In this document: one piece after another, positions 8,231 through 13,934 of the stretch
Position numbering within the stretch: the first letter of the stretch is position 1
Layout of the letters: each line of letters starts with the position of its first letter
Assembly: GCA_020047875.1 (NCBI GenBank)
Contig: JAIFNE010000149.1
Location: 1-13,934 of the forward strand
Length of the DNA: 13,934 nucleotides
Reading direction: 5' to 3'
From: Hydrogenophaga sp.
Lineage (GTDB): Bacteria; Pseudomonadota; Gammaproteobacteria; Burkholderiales; Burkholderiaceae_C
Position numbers and translations under genes: made by a program
The notes under the pieces: generated by a model
The model's database searches: none
Seen by the model: the letters and a program-made list of their open reading frames with translations, nothing else
Told to the model about the DNA's origin: nothing

Positions 8231-8776
8231 ATGAACACCACCACCGCACCCACCGCCATCCGGGCCGTTGCACCGGCTGTCGTTGCGCCGTTTTCCCTGG
8301 GCGACTTCTTCAAGAGTTTCCTGCTCGTCGAGCTCATCAAAGGCATGGCGTTGACTGGGCGCTATGCGTTGCGCCGCAAGGTGACGGTGCAATTCCCGGA
8401 AGAAAAAACCCCGCTCTCGCCCCGTTTCCGTGGCCTGCATGCCCAGCGTCGTTACGCCAACGGCGAGGAGCGTTGCATTGCCTGCAAGCTGTGTGAGGCG
8501 GTGTGCCCGGCGGTGGCGATCACGATTGAGTCCGACCAGCGCGACGATGGCACGCGCCGAACCACCCGCTACGACATCGACCTGACCAAGTGCATCTTCT
8601 GCGGCTTCTGCGAAGAAGCCTGCCCGGTGGATGCCATCGTGGAAACCCACATCCTCGAGTACCACGGCGAGAAGCGGGGCGACCTGTACTTCACCAAGGA
8701 AATGCTGCTGGCCGTCGGTGACCGATACGAAACCGAGATCGCCGCAGCCCGCGCTGCGGACGCGCCTTACCGCTGA
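8231..8776 (+). CDS. nuoI: NADH-quinone oxidoreductase subunit I (2x[4Fe-4S], clusters N6a/N6b)
   Basis: NuoI (TYKY/23 kDa family) is a ferredoxin-like subunit with two [4Fe-4S] clusters that carry electrons from NuoG to cluster N2 in NuoB. The 181-residue product contains two classical CxxCxxCxxxC(P) motifs: Cys82, 85, 88 and 92 (CIACKLCEAVCP) and Cys121, 124, 127 and 131 (CIFCGFCEEACP). A helix near SLGDFFKSFLLVELIKGMALTG (22-43) lies on the membrane surface in the family. The first 20 residues are Ala/Thr/Pro-rich and make the protein somewhat longer at the N-terminus than I recall for relatives (around 170). CAGGA at 8218-8222 supports the ATG at 8231. No membrane-spanning segment is evident. 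Confidence 0.97.
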   Translation: MNTTTAPTAIRAVAPAVVAPFSLGDFFKSFLLVELIKGMALTGRYALRRKVTVQFPEEKTPLSPRFRGLHAQRRYANGEERCIACKLCEAVCPAVAITIESDQRDDGTRRTTRYDIDLTKCIFCGFCEEACPVDAIVETHILEYHGEKRGDLYFTKEMLLAVGDRYETEIAAARAADAPYR

Positions 8777-8850
8777 TGGCCGAACCGCGCTGAGCGCAAC
8801 CCGCTGCGCCCTCCACGCGCCCCAACAACCCTGATACCCGCCTCCCGTCC

Positions 8851-9489
8851 ATGGATTACCAGATCGGCTTCTTCTACCTGTTCGCGGCAGTGCTGCTCTA
8901 CGCAGCCTTTCGCGTTATCACCGCGCGCAACCCGGTGGTGGCGGTGCTGCATCTGATGCTGGCGTTTTCGCAGGCGGCGGCCCTGTGGCTGCTGATTCAG
9001 GCCGAATTCCTGGGCCTGACCCTGGTGCTGGTGTACCTGGGTGCCGTGATGGTTCTGTTTCTGTTCGTGGTCATGATGCTCGACATCAAGCTGGCCGGGG
9101 AGCGCTGGTCGTTCTGGCAGCACTTTCCGCTGGCGGCGGTGTTGGGCGCCGTGGTGGCGATGCAGATCATCGCGGTGCTGTGGTTGGGCTTTCCGAACGT
9201 CACCGCACCGGCGGTGCCTGCCGAGCTGGCCAATGCCTCCAACACCAAGTCTCTTGGTGTGTTGCTGTATACCGAGTACCTCTATCCGATCGAGGTGGCC
9301 GCGGTGATTCTGCTGGTGGCGATGATCGCCGCCATCGCGCTCACGCTGCGCCAGCGCAAAGACAGCAAGGCCATCAACCCGGGTGTTCAGGTGCAGGTGC
9401 GGGCCAGTGACCGCCTGACGGTGCTGCCGATGAGTGCCACCCAGAAACCCGCCGCGCTGCCCGCAGCTTCCGAGGAGGGCAAGGCATGA
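8851..9489 (+). CDS. nuoJ: NADH-quinone oxidoreductase subunit J
   Basis: NuoJ (ND6 family) is an integral membrane subunit next to NuoK and NuoA; its third helix is implicated in coupling quinone chemistry to proton pumping. The 212-residue product has five hydrophobic segments (about residues 4-22, 28-49, 53-78, 92-113 and 145-167). The third contains the conserved VYLGAVMVLFLFVVMMLD (61-78). After the last helix there is a polar tail of about 45 residues (168-212) of low complexity, ending in an Ala/Glu-rich stretch. The ATG at 8851 follows 74 non-coding bases and has no purine-rich ribosome-binding site, since the preceding bases are CCTCCCGTCC. No better in-frame start is visible. The stop overlaps nuoK as ATGA. 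Confidence 0.96.
   Translation: MDYQIGFFYLFAAVLLYAAFRVITARNPVVAVLHLMLAFSQAAALWLLIQAEFLGLTLVLVYLGAVMVLFLFVVMMLDIKLAGERWSFWQHFPLAAVLGAVVAMQIIAVLWLGFPNVTAPAVPAELANASNTKSLGVLLYTEYLYPIEVAAVILLVAMIAAIALTLRQRKDSKAINPGVQVQVRASDRLTVLPMSATQKPAALPAASEEGKA
9472..9479 (+). promoter_or_regulatory. Strong ribosome-binding site of nuoK inside nuoJ
   Basis: GAGGAGGG lies six bases before the nuoK ATG at 9486 and within the last codons of nuoJ. It is one of the best Shine-Dalgarno matches in the window and contrasts with the absence of one at nuoJ. It should allow efficient restart across the ATGA overlap. Confidence 0.7.
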
Positions 9490-9794
9490 GCTTGACACTG
9501 GGCCACTATCTGTCGGTGGGTGCCATCCTGTTTGCCTTGTCGGTGATTGGCATTTTTCTGAATCGCAAGAACCTGATCGTTTTGTTGATGGCCATCGAGC
9601 TGATGTTGCTGGCGGTCAACATGAACTTCATCGCTTTCGCCTACTTCCTGGGTGATCTGCACGGACAGGTTTTCGTGTTCTTCATTCTCACGGTGGCGGC
9701 CGCCGAGTCTGCCATCGGTCTGGCGATCCTGATGCTGCTGTTCCGCAACCGCGCCTCGATCAGCGTCGAAGAACTCAACACCCTCAAAGGCTGA
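9486..9794 (+). CDS. nuoK: NADH-quinone oxidoreductase subunit K
   Basis: NuoK (ND4L family) is a three-helix membrane subunit that forms part of a proton channel. The 102-residue product has hydrophobic helices at about 3-23, 29-54 and 62-86. Two membrane-embedded glutamates essential in the family are present: Glu38 in LLMAIELMLLAVN and Glu74 in VAAAESAIGLA (equivalent to E. coli Glu36 and Glu72). The C-terminus ISVEELNTLKG is typical. The ATG at 9486 overlaps the nuoJ stop and is served by GAGGAGGG at 9472-9479. It is separated from nuoL by 39 bases. Confidence 0.98.
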   Translation: MSLTLGHYLSVGAILFALSVIGIFLNRKNLIVLLMAIELMLLAVNMNFIAFAYFLGDLHGQVFVFFILTVAAAESAIGLAILMLLFRNRASISVEELNTLKG

Positions 9795-9833
9795 GGCCGG
9801 GATACCGTCCCAGGCAACCTCAGGCACGCATCC

Positions 9834-11870
9834 ATGAGCACAACCCTTTCCGCAACCACCCTGCTGGCCGTTCCGCTGGCCCCGCTCGCGGGCGCGCTGA
9901 TCGCCGGCATTCTGGGTACCACGTTCGGCGGCAACGTCATTGGTCGCCGTGCTTCGCATACCGCCACCATCCTGGGTGTGCTGGTGGCGTTTGTGCTCTC
10001 GGTCAGCACGCTGATGGATGTGATCGACGGCGCGCGCTTCAACGCCACCATCTACGAGTGGATGCGCATTGGCAGCCTGAAGATGGAAATCGGCTTCATG
10101 GTCGACGGCCTCACCGCCATGATGATGTGCGTGGTGACCTTTGTCTCGCTGATGGTGCACCTCTACACCATCGGCTACATGGAAGAAGACGCTGGCTACA
10201 ACCGGTTCTTTGCCTACATCTCGCTGTTCACCTTCTCCATGCTCATGCTCGTCATGAGCAACAACCTGCTGCAGCTGTTCTTTGGCTGGGAGGCGGTGGG
10301 CCTGGTGTCGTACCTGCTGATTGGCTTCTGGTACAACAAACCGACCGCGATCTTCGCCAACATGAAGGCGTTTCTGGTTAACCGTGTGGGCGATTTCGGC
10401 TTCATTTTGGGCATTGGTCTGATCGTTGCCCACACCGGTTCGTTGAACTACACCGAGATTTTTGCCAAAGCCAGCGAGCTGGGTGCGATCGGTTTTGCCA
10501 ACCCGTTTGGCGGCGCCGACTGGCTGCTGGTCACGGTGATCTGCATCTGCCTGTTCATCGGCGCCATGGGCAAGAGCGCCCAGTTCCCGCTGCATGTGTG
10601 GCTGCCCGACTCCATGGAGGGCCCGACCCCAATCTCCGCGCTGATCCACGCCGCCACCATGGTGACGGCTGGCATTTTCATGGTCTCGCGCATGTCGCCG
10701 CTGTTCGAGCTGTCGGACACGGCGCTCAATTTCATCCTGATCATTGGCGCCATCACCGCGCTGTTCATGGGCTTTCTGGGCATCATCCAGAACGACATCA
10801 AGCGGGTGGTGGCGTACTCCACGCTGTCCCAGTTGGGTTACATGACCGTGGCGCTGGGCGCTTCGGTTTACTCGGTGGCGGTGTTCCACCTCATGACCCA
10901 CGCCTTCTTCAAGGCACTGCTGTTCCTGGCGGCTGGCTCGGTGATCATGGGCCTGCACCACAACCAGGACATCCGCTGGATGGGCGGCGTGCGCAAATAC
11001 ATGCCCATCACCTGGATCACCTTCCTGCTGGGCACCCTGGCGCTGATCGGCACGCCGCTGTTCTCGGGCTTTTACTCCAAAGACAGCATCATCGAGTCGG
11101 TGCACTTCAGCACCCTGCCGGCCGCGGGCTTTGCCTACGCCGCGGTGCTGGCCGGTGTGTTCGTCACCTCGTTCTATTCGTTCCGGTTGTACTTTTTGGT
11201 GTTCCACGGCAAGGAGCGCTACGACCAGAACCCCGATGCCCACAACGGGCATGACGACCACGGCCATGACCATGGGCATGGCGACGGCAAGCCGCATGAG
11301 ACGCCTTGGGTGGTGACCGTGCCGCTGGTGTTGCTGGCGATTCCTTCGGTTTTCATCGGCTTTTTCACCATCGAACCGATGCTGTTCGGCAGCTTCTTGA
11401 AGGACGCGATCACGATCAATGCCGAACTGCACCCGGCGCTGTCGAAGTTCGCGGAGATATTCCACGGTCCAATGGCCATGACCTTGCACGGTTTCTCGAC
11501 GCCACCATTCTGGCTCGCTCTGGCGGGCGCGGTCAGCGCCTGGTACATGTACCTGATCAATCCGTCGGTGCCCGCGGCGATCGGTCGAGCGCTCAAGCCC
11601 GTGATGACGGTGCTGGAAAACAAGTACTACCTGGACTGGTTCAATGAGAACGTGATTGCGCGCGGCGCGCGCGCTCTCGGAACTGGCCTGTGGAAAGGCG
11701 GAGACCGCGGGTTGATCGAAGGCGGCGTGGTCAACGCCAGCTGGAAGCTGGTGGGCTGGGTGTCTTCGGTGGTGCGTCAGGCACAGAGCGGCTACCTGTA
11801 CCACTACGCCCTGGTGATGATCGTGGGCGTGTTGCTGTTCATGACGTATTTCGTCTGGATCGCCCGCTAA
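9834..11870 (+). CDS. nuoL: NADH-quinone oxidoreductase subunit L (distal antiporter-like pump)
   Basis: NuoL (ND5 family, related to Mrp Na+/H+ antiporters) is the distal proton-pumping subunit with a long lateral helix along the membrane arm. The 678-residue product has an N-terminal region, then the proton-translocation core: Glu153 in FFGWEAVGLVSYLLIGFWY, Lys247 in AMGKSAQFPLHVWLPDSMEGPTP, and His272 in ALIHAATMVTAGIF. A later conserved stretch includes THAFFKALLFLAAGSVIMGLHH (355-376) and SGFYSKDSI (411-419). A histidine-rich segment at 470-488 (seven His in 19 residues) adds length relative to E. coli NuoL (613). The ATG at 9834 has only a weak CAGG upstream. It is the one nuo gene here ending in TAA. 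Confidence 0.97.
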   Translation: MSTTLSATTLLAVPLAPLAGALIAGILGTTFGGNVIGRRASHTATILGVLVAFVLSVSTLMDVIDGARFNATIYEWMRIGSLKMEIGFMVDGLTAMMMCVVTFVSLMVHLYTIGYMEEDAGYNRFFAYISLFTFSMLMLVMSNNLLQLFFGWEAVGLVSYLLIGFWYNKPTAIFANMKAFLVNRVGDFGFILGIGLIVAHTGSLNYTEIFAKASELGAIGFANPFGGADWLLVTVICICLFIGAMGKSAQFPLHVWLPDSMEGPTPISALIHAATMVTAGIFMVSRMSPLFELSDTALNFILIIGAITALFMGFLGIIQNDIKRVVAYSTLSQLGYMTVALGASVYSVAVFHLMTHAFFKALLFLAAGSVIMGLHHNQDIRWMGGVRKYMPITWITFLLGTLALIGTPLFSGFYSKDSIIESVHFSTLPAAGFAYAAVLAGVFVTSFYSFRLYFLVFHGKERYDQNPDAHNGHDDHGHDHGHGDGKPHETPWVVTVPLVLLAIPSVFIGFFTIEPMLFGSFLKDAITINAELHPALSKFAEIFHGPMAMTLHGFSTPPFWLALAGAVSAWYMYLINPSVPAAIGRALKPVMTVLENKYYLDWFNENVIARGARALGTGLWKGGDRGLIEGGVVNASWKLVGWVSSVVRQAQSGYLYHYALVMIVGVLLFMTYFVWIAR

Positions 11871-11881
11871 GAACACAGCCA

Positions 11882-11889
11882 AGAGGAAG
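11882..11889 (+). promoter_or_regulatory. Ribosome-binding site of nuoM
   Basis: AGAGGAAG in the 25-base gap after nuoL lies six bases before the ATG at 11896 and fixes the nuoM start. Confidence 0.65.
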
Positions 11890-11895
11890 AACAAG

Positions 11896-13371
11896 ATGGG
11901 TTTGCTGAGTCTGGCGATCTGGACGCCAATTTTCTTTGGCGTGGTGCTGCTCGCCTTCGGTCGAGATGCGCAGGCGGCCATGGTGCGCTGGATCGCGCTG
12001 ATCGGTTCGGTGGTCTCTCTGGCGGTGACGGTGCCGCTCTACACCGGTTTTCAGCTCGGTACGGCGGCGATGCAGTTCGTGGAGAAGACCCTCTGGATCG
12101 GGCGCTTCAACATCCACTACCACCTGGGGGTGGACGGCATTTCGCTCTGGCTGGTGCTGCTCACCGCCTTCATTACGGTGATCGTGGTCATTGCGAGTTG
12201 GGAGGCGATCACCAGCCGGGTGAACCAGTACATGGGCGCCTTCCTGATTCTGTCGGGTCTGATGATCGGTGTATTCAGCGCGCAGGATGCGATGCTGTTC
12301 TACGTGTTCTTTGAGGCCACGCTGATCCCCATGTACCTGATCATCGGTATCTGGGGTGGGCAGAACAAGATCTACGCCGCCTTCAAATTCTTCCTGTACA
12401 CGCTGCTGGGCTCGCTGCTGATGCTGGTGGCGTTGATTTACCTCTACACCCAGTCGGGCGGCAGCTTCGACCTGGCCACTTGGTACAAGCTGCCCCTGGG
12501 CGGCACTGCTCAAACGCTGCTGTTCTTCGCGTTCTTCGCGGCGTTTGCCGTGAAGGTGCCGATGTGGCCGGTACACACCTGGCTGCCCGATGTGCACGTG
12601 GAGGCACCCACTGGCGGCTCCGCCGTGCTGGCCGCCATCATGCTGAAGCTGGGCGCCTACGGTTTCCTGCGCTTCTCCATGCCCATCCTGCCCGACGCCT
12701 CGCACGAGTGGGCCTGGCTGATGATCGCGCTGTCGCTGGTGGCTGTGGTCTATGTGGGCCTGGTCGCCATGGTCCAGAAGGACATGAAGAAGCTGGTGGC
12801 TTATTCGTCGGTCGCCCACATGGGGTTTGTCACACTCGGCTTCTTTGTCTTCAGCGACATCGGCGTGGCTGGCGGCATCGTGCAGATGATTGCCCACGGT
12901 TTTGTGTCGGCTGCCATGTTCCTCTGCATCGGCGTGCTGTACGACCGAGTGCACTCACGTGAGATCGCCGACTACGGCGGCGTGGTGAACACCATGCCCA
13001 AATTCACCGCCTTCGCCCTGTTGTTCGTGATGGCGAACAGCGGCTTGCCTGGCACCGCCGGTTTTGTGGGCGAGTGGATGGTGATCCTGGCTGCCGTGAA
13101 GGCCAACTTCTGGGTCGGCATGGCTGCGGCCTCGGCGCTGATTTTCGGCGCAGCCTACTCGCTGTGGATGTTCAAGCGCGTGTACCTGGGCCCGCCGGGC
13201 AATAGCCAGGTGAAGGCGCTGATCGACATCAACGCGCGCGAGTTTCTGGTGTTGGCCTTGCTGGCGGTCATGGTGCTCTACATGGGCATCCACCCCAAGC
13301 CGTTCACCGACGTCATGGACGCCTCGGTCGCCGAGCTGTTGCGCCATGTGGCCATCTCCAAGCTGCCCTGA
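11896..13371 (+). CDS. nuoM: NADH-quinone oxidoreductase subunit M (antiporter-like pump)
   Basis: NuoM (ND4 family) is the middle antiporter-like proton pump of the membrane arm, between NuoL and NuoN. The 491-residue product has about 14 hydrophobic helices. Key residues of the pump family are visible: Glu140 in FYVFFEATLIPMYLIIGIWGG (corresponding to E. coli Glu144), Lys220 in AAFAVKVPMWPVHTWLPDVHVEAPT, Lys251 in IMLKLGAYGFLRF, and the later motif MVQKDMKKLVAYSSVAHMGF. The C-terminal part has SGLPGTAGFVGEWM, also conserved. Length and start are normal. It lies 25 bases after nuoL and 30 bases before nuoN. Confidence 0.98.
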   Translation: MGLLSLAIWTPIFFGVVLLAFGRDAQAAMVRWIALIGSVVSLAVTVPLYTGFQLGTAAMQFVEKTLWIGRFNIHYHLGVDGISLWLVLLTAFITVIVVIASWEAITSRVNQYMGAFLILSGLMIGVFSAQDAMLFYVFFEATLIPMYLIIGIWGGQNKIYAAFKFFLYTLLGSLLMLVALIYLYTQSGGSFDLATWYKLPLGGTAQTLLFFAFFAAFAVKVPMWPVHTWLPDVHVEAPTGGSAVLAAIMLKLGAYGFLRFSMPILPDASHEWAWLMIALSLVAVVYVGLVAMVQKDMKKLVAYSSVAHMGFVTLGFFVFSDIGVAGGIVQMIAHGFVSAAMFLCIGVLYDRVHSREIADYGGVVNTMPKFTAFALLFVMANSGLPGTAGFVGEWMVILAAVKANFWVGMAAASALIFGAAYSLWMFKRVYLGPPGNSQVKALIDINAREFLVLALLAVMVLYMGIHPKPFTDVMDASVAELLRHVAISKLP

Positions 13372-13401
13372 GCCCGTGCTCCCAAAGAAGAGAACGTTCC
13401 C

Positions 13402-13934
13402 ATGATTGACTCGCTCGGCTGGTACGCGGCCTACCCCGAAATTCTGTTGCTGGTGATGGCCTGTGTCATCGCTCTGGTTGACCTGGGCGTGAAGACGCCG
13501 ATGCGCGGGGCCACCCATTTGCTCACCTTGCTCACCCTGGCGGTGCTGGCGGTGTTGCTGGCGGTATATGCCAGCAGCGGTGCCACGGTGGTGGCGTTCG
13601 GCGGCATGGTGGTGAGCGACCCGATGGGCAACTGGCTCAAGTGCTTTGCCACGCTGGCCCTGATGGCGACCCTGGTCTACGGTCGTCAGTACGCCAGCCA
13701 GCGCGACATGCTGCGCGGGGGCGAGCTGTTCACGCTGTCGCTGTTTGCGCTGCTGGGCATGTTCGTGATGATTTCAGGTCACAACTTCATCGTGATCTAC
13801 CTCGGTCTGGAGCTGCTCACCTTGTCCAGCTATGCGCTGGTGGCGCTGCGCCGCGACGACTTGCAGGCAACCGAAGCGGCGATGAAGTATTTCGTGCTCG
13901 GCGCGCTGGCCAGCGGTTTCCTGCTTTACGGTCT
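13402..13934 (+). CDS. nuoN: NADH-quinone oxidoreductase subunit N, 5' part (cut by window edge)
   Basis: NuoN (ND2 family) is the third antiporter-like proton pump, closest to NuoK. The frame opens at ATG 13402 and runs off the right edge with 177 complete codons and no stop; the full protein is usually near 490 residues, so roughly the first third is present. The product begins MIDSLGWYAAYPEILLLVMA and has hydrophobic helices at about 12-30, 37-57, 78-95, 108-125 and 128-149. Conserved features are Glu137 in YLGLELLTLSSYALVALRR, the family's intramembrane glutamate, and the following TEAAMKYFVLGALASGFLLYG, which reaches the edge. Purine-rich AAGAAGAGAA (13385-13394) precedes the start. Position and sequence make the identity secure. 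Confidence 0.96.
   Translation, partial: MIDSLGWYAAYPEILLLVMACVIALVDLGVKTPMRGATHLLTLLTLAVLAVLLAVYASSGATVVAFGGMVVSDPMGNWLKCFATLALMATLVYGRQYASQRDMLRGGELFTLSLFALLGMFVMISGHNFIVIYLGLELLTLSSYALVALRRDDLQATEAAMKYFVLGALASGFLLYG

Noticed and set aside
8776..8793. ATG overlapping the nuoI stop (TGATG) opening a frame
   Set aside because: It closes after five codons and does not reach nuoJ, so it is best taken as chance, though the arrangement echoes the nuoC junction.
11657..11674. Alternating GC run in nuoL that could adopt Z-DNA
   Set aside because: It is explained by coding for Ala-Arg-Gly-Ala-Arg-Ala in a GC-rich genome; no further signal supports a structural role.
9387..11981. Very long open frame (864 codons) on the minus strand opposite nuoJ-nuoM, rich in His, Gln, Arg and Asp
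   Set aside because: It is antisense to well-supported nuo genes; in GC-rich genomes the third-position G/C bias of a real gene keeps the opposite frame open. The composition (His/Gln/Arg-rich) is typical of such shadows and there is no recognisable domain.

Overview
The window carries the start and most of a bacterial respiratory complex I (NADH:ubiquinone oxidoreductase, type I) operon. It runs entirely on the + strand in the order nuoA-B-C-D-E-F-G-H-I-J-K-L-M-N, with nuoN cut by the right edge, and a tRNA-Leu(GAG) gene lies directly upstream. The high GC content, the GC-rich codon use, separate nuoC and nuoD genes, a NuoG without the N7 cluster ligands, and a tRNA-Leu just before nuoA all suggest a betaproteobacterium of the order Burkholderiales. 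A Comamonadaceae member (Hydrogenophaga, Acidovorax, Polaromonas or a relative) is my best guess from remembered protein sequences; no search was run.

Layout: 13-97 is tRNA-Leu. 148-1672 encodes NuoA (membrane), NuoB (cluster N2) and NuoC. 1673-1799 is an unusually long gap for this operon, containing a 41-codon frame that exactly bridges nuoC and nuoD and a G/C-rich hairpin-forming segment. 1800-3053 is NuoD, the quinone-site partner of NuoB. 3050-7096 encodes the NADH-oxidising module NuoE, NuoF and NuoG. 7093-8776 encodes NuoH and NuoI, the link between the peripheral and membrane arms. 8851-13934 encodes the proton-pumping membrane arm NuoJ, K, L, M and the first 177 residues of N.

Electrons from NADH enter at FMN in NuoF, pass along the iron-sulfur clusters of NuoE/F/G, NuoI and NuoB, and reduce ubiquinone at the NuoB/NuoD/NuoH interface. 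The energy drives proton translocation through NuoH, the NuoA/J/K channel and the antiporter-like NuoL, M and N. Four gene pairs (D/E, E/F, G/H, J/K) overlap by the ATGA motif, and the other junctions are short, so the genes are almost certainly one transcription unit. I see no convincing promoter or intrinsic terminator inside the window, and the operon promoter may lie upstream of the left edge.

This is a well-conserved core region. I found no mobile element, CRISPR array, defence system or new multigene system. The points most worth a second look are the nuoC-nuoD gap with its coupled small frame and hairpin repeat-like segment, the absence of a terminator between tRNA-Leu and nuoA, and the histidine-rich insert in NuoL.
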